40,951 bases of DNA from Gaiellasilicea sp035553355 (lineage in GTDB: Bacteria > Actinomycetota > Thermoleophilia > Gaiellales > Gaiellaceae). Shown here in pieces: positions 24,556 to 31,548 of this stretch. The notes beneath the pieces were generated by a model. The model saw only the letters and a list, made by a program, of their open reading frames with translations, did no database searches and was not told the origin of the DNA. Both the position numbers and the translations under genes were made by a program. The stretch's first letter is position 1. Every line of letters starts with the position of its first letter. The DNA lies in contig DATMJW010000146.1 of NCBI GenBank assembly GCA_035553355.1, positions 1 to 40,951 of the forward strand. The letters are read 5' to 3'.

Positions 24556-24562
24556 GCTCCCC

Positions 24563-25537
24563 GTGACGACGACGGCCGCCACCGAGCTCGAAGCCGCACT
24601 CGAACGGCATCGCGTCGAGCTGACGGCGTATTGCTACCGGATGCTCGGCTCGCTCGAGGCCGAGGACGCGGTGCAGGAGACGCTCGTCCGCGCCTGGCGC
24701 GCCTACGACCGCTTCGAGGGGCGCTCGCAGCTCCGGTCCTGGCTCTACCGCATCGCCACGAACGTCTGCCTCGACATGCTCGACGCGCGCAAGCGCCGCG
24801 CGCGGCCGATGGATCTCGGGCCTGCACGCGAGCCGGTCGCCGAGAACCTGAACGCGCTGCCCGAGGCGACGTGGATCGAGCCGGTGCCGGACGCGCTCGT
24901 CGTGCCGGACGGCGACCCGGCTGCGGTCGCGCAGGCGCGCGAGAGCGTGCGACTCGCGTTCGTCGCCGCACTGCAGCACCTGCCGCCGCGACAGCGTGCC
25001 GTCCTCATCCTCTGCGAGGTGCTGCGGTGGAAGGCGAGCGAGGTCGCGGAGCTGCTCGAGACGTCCGTCGCGTCGGTCAACAGCGCGCTGCAGCGCGCGA
25101 GGGCGACGCTCGAGGCGTCGCAGCTCGAGGCCGTCGAGGCCCCGGACACCGTGGACGAGGCCGACCGCGAGCTGCTCGCGCGGTACGTCGACGCGTTCCA
25201 GCGCTACGACATCGACGCGCTCACGGAGCTCCTGCACGAGGACGCGACCCAGTCGATGCCCCCGTACGACCTCTGGCTGCGCGGCCGCGACGACGTCTTC
25301 GCCTGGTGGTTCGGGCCCGGGATCGCGTGCAAGGGATCCCGTGTCGTTCCCGCGCCGGCGGCGAACGGGATGCCCGCTTTCGGGCAGTACAAGCCCGCCG
25401 CCGACGGCGCCGGCTACGAGCCGTGGGCGCTGCAGGTGGTCGAGGCGAAGGACGGCCGGATCGCCGAGCTGACGTTCTTCCTCGACACCGAGACGCTCTT
25501 CCCGCGCTTCGGGCTGCCACCCCGGCTCGACGCGTAG
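24563..25537 (+). CDS. Extracytoplasmic-function-type sigma factor with C-terminal SnoaL-like domain
   Basis: About 324 residues. Sigma region 2 is ELTAYCYRMLGSLEAEDAVQETLVRAWRAYDRF with RSWLYRIATNVCLDML. Region 4 is LPPRQRAVLILCEVLRWKASEVAELLETSVASVNSALQRARATL. After residue about 200 a SnoaL/NTF2-like domain follows (LARYVDAFQRYDIDALTELLHEDA, DDVFAWWFGPGI, VEAKDGRIAELTFFLD). The layout and length fit the TIGR02960 type of sigma factors, where the extra domain is thought to modulate activity in place of a separate anti-sigma. No anti-sigma gene is adjacent. An ATG 3 codons upstream (24554) is an alternative start. Confidence 0.9.
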   Translation: MTTTAATELEAALERHRVELTAYCYRMLGSLEAEDAVQETLVRAWRAYDRFEGRSQLRSWLYRIATNVCLDMLDARKRRARPMDLGPAREPVAENLNALPEATWIEPVPDALVVPDGDPAAVAQARESVRLAFVAALQHLPPRQRAVLILCEVLRWKASEVAELLETSVASVNSALQRARATLEASQLEAVEAPDTVDEADRELLARYVDAFQRYDIDALTELLHEDATQSMPPYDLWLRGRDDVFAWWFGPGIACKGSRVVPAPAANGMPAFGQYKPAADGAGYEPWALQVVEAKDGRIAELTFFLDTETLFPRFGLPPRLDA

Positions 25538-25540
25538 CCG

Positions 25541-25834
25541 CTAGGCGTCGACGAGGACGTCGCTCAACCCCATCAGCTCGACGAGGTCGTGCAGCGGAGG
25601 CGACGCTCCGCGGAGGAGGACGAGGCAGCCACGCCTGCGCGCGGCGAGCTGGAGCCGGGCGAGCGCGTCGACCGTGACCGCGTCCGGCTCCACACCCGCG
25701 ACGTCGCAGACGGCGACCTCCGGCTCGTGCTCGGCGAGCAGCGCGCAGACGCGGTCGCACAGCCCCGGGAGGTCGTCGCGCCGGATCGCGCCGTGGATCC
25801 GGAACGAGAGGATGCGCTCGGCCGAGGCGCTCAT
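25541..25834 (-). CDS. STAS-domain protein
   Basis: A 97-residue protein consisting of a single STAS fold: ILSFRIHGAIRRDDLPGLCDRVCALL, VAVCDVAGVEPDAVTVDALARLQLAARRRGCLVLLRGASPPLHDLVELMGLSDVL (split here over residues about 40-95). The usual anti-anti-sigma phosphoserine position is not the canonical DxSG, so a switch role is uncertain. Its nearness to the sigma factor gene (convergent, 3-nt gap) is suggestive but not proof of a link. The start ATG lies 25 nt from the large inverted repeat. Confidence 0.75.
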   Translation of the reverse strand: MSASAERILSFRIHGAIRRDDLPGLCDRVCALLAEHEPEVAVCDVAGVEPDAVTVDALARLQLAARRRGCLVLLRGASPPLHDLVELMGLSDVLVDA

Positions 25835-25858
25835 CCCCGTATGACGGCTGCGCGGCAC

Positions 25859-25890
25859 GGAACTCATCGGTGGCTCGACCGATGAGTTCC
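25859..25890. promoter_or_regulatory. Perfect 13-bp inverted repeat (operator candidate) between STAS and MFS genes
   Basis: GGAACTCATCGGT (25859-25871) and ACCGATGAGTTCC (25878-25890) are exact inverted copies around a 6-nt spacer. It lies in the divergent gap, 49 bp before the MFS start and 24 bp before the STAS start. No T-run follows, so it is not a terminator. The symmetry and place fit a repressor operator (TetR- or MarR-type dimer site), but no regulator gene is adjacent. Confidence 0.6.
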
Positions 25891-25939
25891 GACCGCCGGT
25901 GCCGTCAGTAGCGTCGAGAACCGACCCGAGGAGGAACGA

Positions 25940-27379
25940 GTGAGCATCGCCGACGTCCACAAGAAGTGGCTCGCCCTGTACGTCCTGTGCCTGGGCGACC
26001 TGTTGATCGTGCTCGACGTGTCCATCGTGAACGTCGCCCTGCCTTCGATCCGCGAGGACCTCGGCTTCTCGCAGGCATCCCTCGCGTGGGTGGTGAACGC
26101 ATACACGCTCACGTTCGGCGGCTTCATGCTGCTCGCCGGCCGGCTCGGCGACCTCTTCGGGCACCGGCGCCTGTTCGTCGGCGGCGTCACGCTCTTCACC
26201 GTCGCGTCGCTCGTGTGCGGCGTCGCGACCTCGCAGGGGATGCTCGTCGCCGCCCGCGCCGTGCAGGGTCTCGGCGGCGCCGTCGTCGCGGCGGTCGCCC
26301 TGTCGCTGATCCTGCTCCTCTTCACCGAGCCCGGCGAGCGTGCGAAGGCGATGGGCGTGATCGGCTTCGTGGCCGCCGGTGGCGGCTCGATCGGCGTCCT
26401 CGCCGGCGGCGTGCTGACGGATCTCCTCAGCTGGAACTGGATCTTCCTGGTCAACCTCCCGATCGGCGCGTTCGTGATCGCGTCGTGCCTCGCACTGCTC
26501 CCGCGCGACGGCGCGGAGCGCGAGCGGGGGCGGCTCGACATCGCGGGCTCCGTCCTCGTGACGGGCTCCCTCCTCGTCGCCGTGTACGCGATCGTGAACG
26601 GGAACGAGCAGGGCTGGACGTCGGGGCACACGCTCGGCCTGCTCGGCGCCGCGGCCGTGGGGCTGGCCGCGTTCGTCGCGCTCGAGGCGCGGGTCGCGGC
26701 GCCGTTGATGCCGCTCGGCCTGTTCCGGATTCCGAGCTTCACCGCGGCGAACGTCGTCGGCGTGCTCTGGTCGGCCGCGATGTTCGCGCTCTTCTTCCTG
26801 TCGGCGCTCTACCTCCAGCTCGTCCTCGGCTACAGCCCGCTCGAGGTCGGCCTTGCGTTCCTGCCGGCGAATCTCGTCATGGGCGCGTTCTCGCTCTGGC
26901 TGTCCGCGCGCCTCGTGATGCGCTACGGCGTCAGGGTGCCGCTCGTCGCCGGGATGCTGCTCGTCGCCGCCGGGCTCGCGCTCTTCGCACGCGTGCCCGT
27001 CGAGGGCGAGTTCCTCGTCGACGTGCTCCCGGCGATGCTCGTGATCGGCATCGGCATCGGGATGGCGATGAACCCGGTGCTGCTCGCGGCGATGGGCGAC
27101 GTGCGGCCCGAGGAGTCGGGGCTCGCGTCCGGGGTCGTGAACACCGCGTTCATGATGGGCGGCGCGCTCGGCCTCGCCGTCCTCGCCAGCCTCGCCGCCG
27201 CGCGGACGGACTCGCTCGCCGCGGGCGGCGACACGCGGCTCGAGGCGCTGACGGGCGGGTACTCGATCGCGTTGGGGGTCGGTGCCGCGTTCGCGCTCGC
27301 AGCGGCCGGGGTCGCGGGCGCGCTGCTCAGGCAGCGGCCTGCGGGCGCCGCCGGCGAGCCTGCGGCGGCGCACGGGTGA
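25940..27379 (+). CDS. MFS drug exporter, DHA2 family, 14 TM (EmrB/QacA-like)
   Basis: A 479-residue membrane protein with about 14 hydrophobic segments. Motifs: LIVLDVSIVNVALPSIREDLGFS (TM1 region, D-x-x-I/V-V-N-V-A-L-P), GGFMLLAGRLGDLFGHRRLFVGG (motif A), RAVQGLGGAVVAAVAL (motif B) and LSWNWIFLVNLPIG (motif C region), all typical of DHA2 proton-drug antiporters. The substrate is unknown. The GTG start has a strong GAGGAGGAA Shine-Dalgarno at 25928-25936. The perfect inverted repeat upstream is a likely control site. Confidence 0.92.
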   Translation: MSIADVHKKWLALYVLCLGDLLIVLDVSIVNVALPSIREDLGFSQASLAWVVNAYTLTFGGFMLLAGRLGDLFGHRRLFVGGVTLFTVASLVCGVATSQGMLVAARAVQGLGGAVVAAVALSLILLLFTEPGERAKAMGVIGFVAAGGGSIGVLAGGVLTDLLSWNWIFLVNLPIGAFVIASCLALLPRDGAERERGRLDIAGSVLVTGSLLVAVYAIVNGNEQGWTSGHTLGLLGAAAVGLAAFVALEARVAAPLMPLGLFRIPSFTAANVVGVLWSAAMFALFFLSALYLQLVLGYSPLEVGLAFLPANLVMGAFSLWLSARLVMRYGVRVPLVAGMLLVAAGLALFARVPVEGEFLVDVLPAMLVIGIGIGMAMNPVLLAAMGDVRPEESGLASGVVNTAFMMGGALGLAVLASLAAARTDSLAAGGDTRLEALTGGYSIALGVGAAFALAAAGVAGALLRQRPAGAAGEPAAAHG

Positions 27380-27427
27380 TCGGGCGCGACTCGGCTACAG
27401 TGAGGAGACGCGCTCGCCGGTCCTGAT

Positions 27428-27466
27428 GCTCCTCGTTCCCCCGGGCGGTTTTCCTCAACGAGGGGC
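27428..27466 (+). other. 5' hairpin upstream of the DUF2294 gene
   Basis: GCTCCTCGTT (27428-27437) pairs with AACGAGGGGC (27457-27466), nine Watson-Crick pairs and one G-U, around a 19-nt loop. There is no T-run. It ends 17 nt before the ATG and would lie in the leader of the DUF2294 transcript. It could also be the 3' end of the MFS message. Confidence 0.45.
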
Positions 27467-27483
27467 GGCTCGGCGGGTAGAAC

Positions 27484-27894
27484 ATGGAACAGGCGACTGA
27501 GCGGTCGTCTCCGGCCGTTGCGATCACGAACGGGATCGTGGCGCTGCACCGGACGAACTACGGCCGCGGGGCGACGAAGGCCCGCACGCACATCGGCGAC
27601 GGCTTCGTCCTCTGCGTGATGGAGGACATCTTCACCGCGGCCGAGCGGACGCTCGTCGGCGCGGGCAAGCTCGAGACGGTGCGCCGGGCGCGACTCGAGT
27701 TCCAGGAGATCATGCGCGACGACTTCGTCGGTCTCGTGGAGAACGCCGTCGGGCGGCGCGTGTACTCCTTCTTCTCGCAGATCGACGTGAACGGCAACGG
27801 GATCGAGGGCTTCCTCGTCGAGAGCGTCACGGGCGACCGTGCTGCGGCGGACGGTGCTGCGGCCGACGGTGACGGCACCGCCGGCGCCGGTTAG
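27484..27894 (+). CDS. DUF2294 domain-containing protein
   Basis: A 136-residue protein. Residues about 10-110 match the DUF2294 pattern: AITNGIVALHRTNYGRGATKART, LVCVMEDIFTAAERTL-like segment, and FQEIMRDDFVGLVENAVGRRVYSFFSQIDVNGNGIEGFLV. The last 20 residues are a low-complexity Ala/Gly/Asp tail with internally repeated DNA. The family has no firm function that I know of. The ATG lacks a Shine-Dalgarno; GGGTAG just upstream might be a -10-like element, but the spacing is poor. Confidence 0.8.
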   Translation: MEQATERSSPAVAITNGIVALHRTNYGRGATKARTHIGDGFVLCVMEDIFTAAERTLVGAGKLETVRRARLEFQEIMRDDFVGLVENAVGRRVYSFFSQIDVNGNGIEGFLVESVTGDRAAADGAAADGDGTAGAG

Positions 27895-27917
27895 GATGCG
27901 CTGACGCAGCCGCGTGG

Positions 27918-27923
27918 TACCAT
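27918..27923 (+). promoter_or_regulatory. Putative -10 box TACCAT and about 120-nt leader of the ANTAR operon
   Basis: TACCAT predicts a start near 27930, giving a long leader up to 28052. The leader has nested pairing: GGCTC (27961-27965) with GAGCC (28009-28013) enclosing CGGA..GCAG/CTGC..TCCG, and a GCGC-ACTC-GCGC hairpin next to the AAGGAG Shine-Dalgarno. Confidence 0.4.
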
Positions 27924-28052
27924 CGACGGGCTGGGTCGGGCGGCGGTCGAGGCGCCGCGCGGCTCATTGTGAGGAGCAAGGGGCGGAGCAGTCGGGTCGG
28001 CTGCGTCCGAGCCTTCGAAACCGCGCACTCGCGCAGTAGCAGAAGGAGCCCC

Positions 28053-28325
28053 ATGCTCACGTACGAAACCGGCACCACCACCCTGAGCGTCGACGTCCGC
28101 TCTCGCTGGGACGCGCTCGAGCTGATGCGCGCGCTCGCGCGGCACCGGGTGTGGATGGTTCAGATGGGTCCGTCGTTCTGGGTCGTGTCCGCTCGCGTCG
28201 AGGGGGACGCGGCGGAGGCGCTTGCGACGGTGCGGCGGTGGTCGGCGCAGCGGAACGTCGAGCGCGTGACGGGACGGCTCGGCGGCGACGACTTCGTGCT
28301 CGAATCCGGCGAGGCCGCCGCATGA
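28053..28325 (+). CDS. 90-residue protein of unknown function, coupled to an ANTAR protein
   Basis: The sequence runs TTTLSVDVRSRWDALELMRALARHR, VWMVQMGPSFWVVSARVEGDAAEAL and ATVRRWSAQRNVERVTGRL, an alternating beta-alpha-beta pattern resembling a small ferredoxin-like or ACT-like fold; this is inference from the pattern only. No named family is recognised. The ATG is preceded by AAGGAG. The stop codon TGA overlaps the start of the ANTAR gene (ATGA), so the two proteins are almost certainly made together. Confidence 0.65.
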   Translation: MLTYETGTTTLSVDVRSRWDALELMRALARHRVWMVQMGPSFWVVSARVEGDAAEALATVRRWSAQRNVERVTGRLGGDDFVLESGEAAA

Positions 28326-28594
28326 CTGCCCAGGCGGTCGACACGCCGGCCGCGCTCGCGTCCGCGAACGCGAAGATCGCGCAGCTCGAGCAGGCGCTCA
28401 CGAGCCGCGTGATCGTGGACGTCGCCGTCGGCGTGCTGATCGAGCGCTACTCGCTCGACCGGCAGGAGGCGTTCGAGCTCCTGCGGAGCGCCGCGCGGCA
28501 CCACCGGCGGAAGATCCACGGTCTCGCGGCGGAGGTCGTGGCGGACCGAAGCGAGCGGCCGGAGGTGGCGGCCGCGCTCGAGCGACGCCGTTAG
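28322..28594 (+). CDS. Stand-alone ANTAR-domain protein
   Basis: A 90-residue protein. After a short helical start (LASANAKIAQLEQAL), the ANTAR core reads SRVIVDVAVGVLIERYSLDRQEAFELLRSAARHHRRKIHGLAAEVV: a three-helix domain that binds RNA hairpin pairs and prevents transcription termination in known cases. ANTAR domains usually follow a GAF or receiver domain; here no sensor domain is attached. The co-translated 90-residue partner may supply the sensing function (inference). It overlaps by 4 nt at its start, and its stop interlocks with the convergent HExxH gene. Confidence 0.85.
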   Translation: MTAQAVDTPAALASANAKIAQLEQALTSRVIVDVAVGVLIERYSLDRQEAFELLRSAARHHRRKIHGLAAEVVADRSERPEVAAALERRR

Positions 28595-29547
28595 GTCGCG
28601 GCGCGCTCGACCGCCAGCCGGACGCGCAGTGAGAAGCCGCCCACACGCGTGCCCGTGCCGCGCAGCGCCGCGGCGCAGCGCGCCGGGCCGAGGTCCTTCA
28701 GGTCGATCGTCGTCGTCCGAAGGTCGCCGCGAAGCGTGCGGCGCGCGCGGCGGCCGTCGCTGCAGCCGATCTCGACGACAGCTGCCGCACCACGCGTGAT
28801 CGTCGCCTTGTACGTGACGCGGCGCCCGGGCCCGATCAGCTCGAAGGGGATGCTGACCGTTCGCCCGGGCCGCAGGATGCCCGTGCGCGGGATCACGACG
28901 GGAGGCTTCGCGGCGGCGGGCGCCGGCGCGGCGGGGGCGTTCTCGAGGTCGCGGCGAAGCGCCGCGCGGATCGCGGTCGTCGGCGGCGCGAGCCACGAGA
29001 TGCCGTACCGCGTCTCGAGGTGGAGTTGCGTGTAGTCCTCCGCGAAGATCTCGCCGATCGCGCGCTCCCAGCCGAGCGAGTACGTGTGCGAGGCCTTCCC
29101 GGCGGCGAGCAGACGGTCGATTGCGCGCGCGTTCCACCACGAGGCGCTGCCGTTCGGCTCGCGCGCCGCCGCAGCGACGCCGCGCCAGGCGTCGACGTGA
29201 TGCGCGTACTCGTGCAGGAGCGTGTGCGCCGTCCGCGGCGACTGCCCCGTCGGGACGACGATCCGCGCGGCGAAGCGGGAGCCGCTGTAGCAGCCGCCGG
29301 CGGCGGCGCCGCACGTCCGTCGTAGCTCGGCCGGCGAGACGACACGGACGGTGACGTGCTCGATCTCGTTGCCGTGCGCCGCGGTTCGAAGGAGCTCGGC
29401 GTACCACTCGACGTCGACGCCTTCCGCCCTGACGTCGAACGTGATCGTCCGTCCTGCGGCGTCCTGCGCGGTAACGACGTCCGCGGCGGCCGGTGCTGCC
29501 GAGCCGAGAGCCGCGGTTGCGGCGAGAAGGGCGACGAGGCGGCGCAT
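28591..29547 (-). CDS. Secreted HExxH protein, putative zinc peptidase
   Basis: A 318-residue protein with a signal peptide (RRLVALLAATAALGSAAPAAA). TAHTLLHEYAHHVDAWRGV holds HExxH at about residue 116, and a later GWERAIGEIFAEDYTQLH could provide the third zinc ligand (Glu). Two Cys in RRTCGAAAGGCYSG may form a disulfide. A Pro/Ala linker near residue 210 leads to a C-terminal beta-rich domain (ILRPGRTVSIPFELIGPGRRVTY). It is probably exported and extracellular or wall-associated. The substrate is unknown. It stops at TAA, overlapping the ANTAR stop. TACCTT on the minus strand lies 9 nt before the ATG. Confidence 0.75.
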   Translation of the reverse strand: MRRLVALLAATAALGSAAPAAADVVTAQDAAGRTITFDVRAEGVDVEWYAELLRTAAHGNEIEHVTVRVVSPAELRRTCGAAAGGCYSGSRFAARIVVPTGQSPRTAHTLLHEYAHHVDAWRGVAAAAREPNGSASWWNARAIDRLLAAGKASHTYSLGWERAIGEIFAEDYTQLHLETRYGISWLAPPTTAIRAALRRDLENAPAAPAPAAAKPPVVIPRTGILRPGRTVSIPFELIGPGRRVTYKATITRGAAAVVEIGCSDGRRARRTLRGDLRTTTIDLKDLGPARCAAALRGTGTRVGGFSLRVRLAVERAAT

Positions 29548-29615
29548 CTCGGGCCAAGGTAGCCATGCCCGCCTGAGAGAACACTGGGAACCGTGTAAGG
29601 ATTTTCGAAAGCGAC

Positions 29616-30434
29616 CTACGGGAGCGCGAGGTCGCTCCAGAGGTCGCCGTCGCGGTCGAGCCGCGCGCGGACGTCCTGAGGGCCGAACCGGAGCGTCGTC
29701 GCGTCGCGTGCGGCGGCGGCAGCCTCGACCTCGTCCCACGTCACCGGCGTCGACACCGACGGGACGCGGGTGGCGCGGAGGGAGTACGGCGCCGCGGTGG
29801 TGCGGGTGGCGTCGCTCTGAAGCCAGTCGACGAGCACGCGGCCGCGCCGCGCCTCGCGTCGTTGCTCTGCGACGACGAGCTCCGGGAGCTCCCACGCGAG
29901 CCGTTCGGCGAGCTCTCGCGCGACTGCCTTCGTGTCGGCGAACGTGGCGGCCGCCGGCGCCGCGAGATGGAGGCCGCTCGCGCCGGACGTCTTCACGAGC
30001 GTCGCCTCGCCCAGCGACCGCCGGGCGGCGAGCGCGACCCGGCAGCACTCGACGAGTCCCGCCGGCGCGCCCGGATCGAGGTCGACGAGGAGCCGGAGCG
30101 GCGTCTCGGGCGCGTCGACGGTGCTCCCGAACGGGTGCAGCTCGACGGTGCCCTGGTTCGCGACCCACACGAGCGACGGCTCGTCGTCGACGACGCAGAA
30201 CCGCTGGCCACGGATCTCGGCCACCGTCATCCAGTCGGGTGCGCCGCGGCACTCGTTCTGCCACCACCCGCGGCGGTGGACGCCCTCCGGGAAGCGCCAG
30301 AGCGTGAGCGCGCGCCGCGCGAGGTGGGGGAGGAGCGCAGGCGCCACCCGCTCGTAGTAGGCGACGAGGTCGCCCTTCGTGAACCCCGTCTCCGGCCAGA
30401 GGACCCGATCGAGGTTCGTGAGGGTCACGCTCAC
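29616..30434 (-). CDS. LigD-type polymerase/primase domain protein (NHEJ)
   Basis: A 272-residue stand-alone PolDom. It begins VTLTNLDRVLWPETGFTKGDLVAYYERVAP, followed by WFxxxxHRRGWWQNECRG-type region, the catalytic DxD in LLVDLDPGAPAG, and the nucleotide-binding TSGASGLHLAAP. This is the archaeo-eukaryotic-primase-fold polymerase of bacterial end joining, here separate from the ligase. The GTG start forms GTGA with the stop of the ligase gene, and an AGGAG lies 8 nt upstream, so translation is coupled. No ku gene is in view. Confidence 0.9.
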   Translation of the reverse strand: MSVTLTNLDRVLWPETGFTKGDLVAYYERVAPALLPHLARRALTLWRFPEGVHRRGWWQNECRGAPDWMTVAEIRGQRFCVVDDEPSLVWVANQGTVELHPFGSTVDAPETPLRLLVDLDPGAPAGLVECCRVALAARRSLGEATLVKTSGASGLHLAAPAAATFADTKAVARELAERLAWELPELVVAEQRREARRGRVLVDWLQSDATRTTAAPYSLRATRVPSVSTPVTWDEVEAAAAARDATTLRFGPQDVRARLDRDGDLWSDLALP

Positions 30435-31483
30435 GCGAGGAGCTCCTGCGGGCGTGCGCCCGCGGCTCCGAGCTGCTCCACACCGCATGACGCAGGGTCG
30501 CGGTCGGGCCGCCAGCGGCGGAAGCGCGCCGGGTGCCGGAAGCGGTGGCCGTCGACCTGTGTGTAGGCGACCTCGGCGACGCGCACCGGCGCGACGGGGA
30601 CCCAGTCCTGCGTCATCCCCGGCTCCCAGCGGCCGGCGGCTCCCCGAAGTCGCCCCGTCGAGCCGCCTCCGAGGAGGAAGCCCCGTTCCCACGGATGACC
30701 CGCGAGCGTCGTCGTCAGCGGACGCAGCGCGTCGCGAAGCTCGTGCCGCAGCCGTGCGCCGAGGCCCGTGACGACGCCCACGTGCTGCAGCGCGCCCTCC
30801 TCGTCGTGGAGGCCGAGGAGGAGCGACGAGAGCTCGTGCCGGTCGGCGTAGACGCGGAAGCCGGCGACGACGCAGTCGGCGGTGAGCTCGTGCTTCACCT
30901 TCAGCATTCGACGCGCACCCGGCTCGTAGGGCGACGCGAGCGGCTTCGCCACCACGCCGTCGATCCCCGCGCCCGAGAAGCGCTCGAGCCAGCCGGCCGC
31001 GACGTCCGGATCGTGCGTCGCGGGCGTGAGGTGCAGGGGCGGCTCGGCGTCCCCGAGCAGCCGCTCGAGCTCCGCGCGCCGTTCGGCCAGCGGGACGTCG
31101 AGGAGCAGTTCCTCCGTCGCGAGGACGTCGAACGCGACGAACGCGGCGGGCGTCTCGCTGCGGAGCCGCTCGACGCGCGACGCCGCGGGGTGGATCCGCG
31201 CGAGGAGCGCCTCGAAGCTGAAGCCTGCTCGCGTCACGATCACGAGCTCCCCGTCGAGGGCCATCGTCGCCGCCGGATGTCGCGCGAGCGCCTCCACGAC
31301 CTCCGGGAAGTACCGCCCGAGCGGGTTCCCGTGCCTGCTCTGCAGCTCGATCGTGTCGCCGTCTCGGAACGCGAGGCAGCGGAACCCGTCCCACTTCGGC
31401 TCGTAGAGGTACTCGCCGCGCGGCAGCTCGCGCACGAGCTTCGCGAGCATCGGCGGGACGGGCGGGCGGAGCGGCAGCGGCAT
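30431..31483 (-). CDS. ATP-dependent DNA ligase (LigD-ligase/LigC type)
   Basis: A 350-residue ligase. YEPKWDGFRCLAF gives the adenylated lysine (K30) of motif I. Others are ELQSRHGNPLGRYFPEV (motif Ia/II region), MALDGELVIV (motif III), DGVVAKPLASPYEPGARRMLKVKH (motifs IV and V), and the OB-fold end with WVPVAPVRVAEVAYTQVDGHRFRHPARFRRWR. It seals double-strand breaks with the PolDom protein encoded downstream. Length is typical for LigC-like enzymes without a phosphoesterase domain. The last 30 residues are unusual in lacking similarity to the core. Confidence 0.92.
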   Translation of the reverse strand: MPLPLRPPVPPMLAKLVRELPRGEYLYEPKWDGFRCLAFRDGDTIELQSRHGNPLGRYFPEVVEALARHPAATMALDGELVIVTRAGFSFEALLARIHPAASRVERLRSETPAAFVAFDVLATEELLLDVPLAERRAELERLLGDAEPPLHLTPATHDPDVAAGWLERFSGAGIDGVVAKPLASPYEPGARRMLKVKHELTADCVVAGFRVYADRHELSSLLLGLHDEEGALQHVGVVTGLGARLRHELRDALRPLTTTLAGHPWERGFLLGGGSTGRLRGAAGRWEPGMTQDWVPVAPVRVAEVAYTQVDGHRFRHPARFRRWRPDRDPASCGVEQLGAAGARPQELLA

Positions 31484-31522
31484 ACGCGGCGCGTACCCGC
31501 CCCGAGGCGCGCGCTACCCCAA

Positions 31523-31547
31523 GAGTTTGTGTTGTTTCAACACAAGC
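31523..31547. repeat. 25-bp palindromic element, copy 1
   Basis: Core TTGTGTTG-TTT-CAACACAA at 31527-31545 is an exact 8-bp inverted repeat. Conserved flanks are GA(G/C)T on the left and GC on the right, shared with the two trp copies. It lies 2 nt after the stop codon of the aldo/keto reductase (minus strand) and before the ligase gene. The element is AT-rich in very GC-rich surroundings. No T-run follows, so it is not an intrinsic terminator. Confidence 0.85.
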
Positions 31548-31548
31548 C

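Noticed and set aside
24554..24562. ATG at 24554 as the sigma factor start
   Set aside because: It overlaps the TACGAT hexamer and has no Shine-Dalgarno; the GTG at 24563 fits the leaderless pattern better, though the ATG is not excluded.
27441..27483. SigB/SigF-type promoter (GTTT and GGGTA) before the DUF2294 gene
   Set aside because: The spacer is 23 nt, longer than the 14-17 nt expected, and the -10 would abut the ATG.
29560..29620. ACAC..GTGT imperfect palindrome before the HExxH gene
   Set aside because: Symmetry is partial and the spacing unconvincing; chance is likely.
31523..31547. Palindromic element as an intrinsic terminator
   Set aside because: The stem is AT-rich and weak, no T-run follows on either strand, and two other copies sit where a terminator would cut trpB from trpA.
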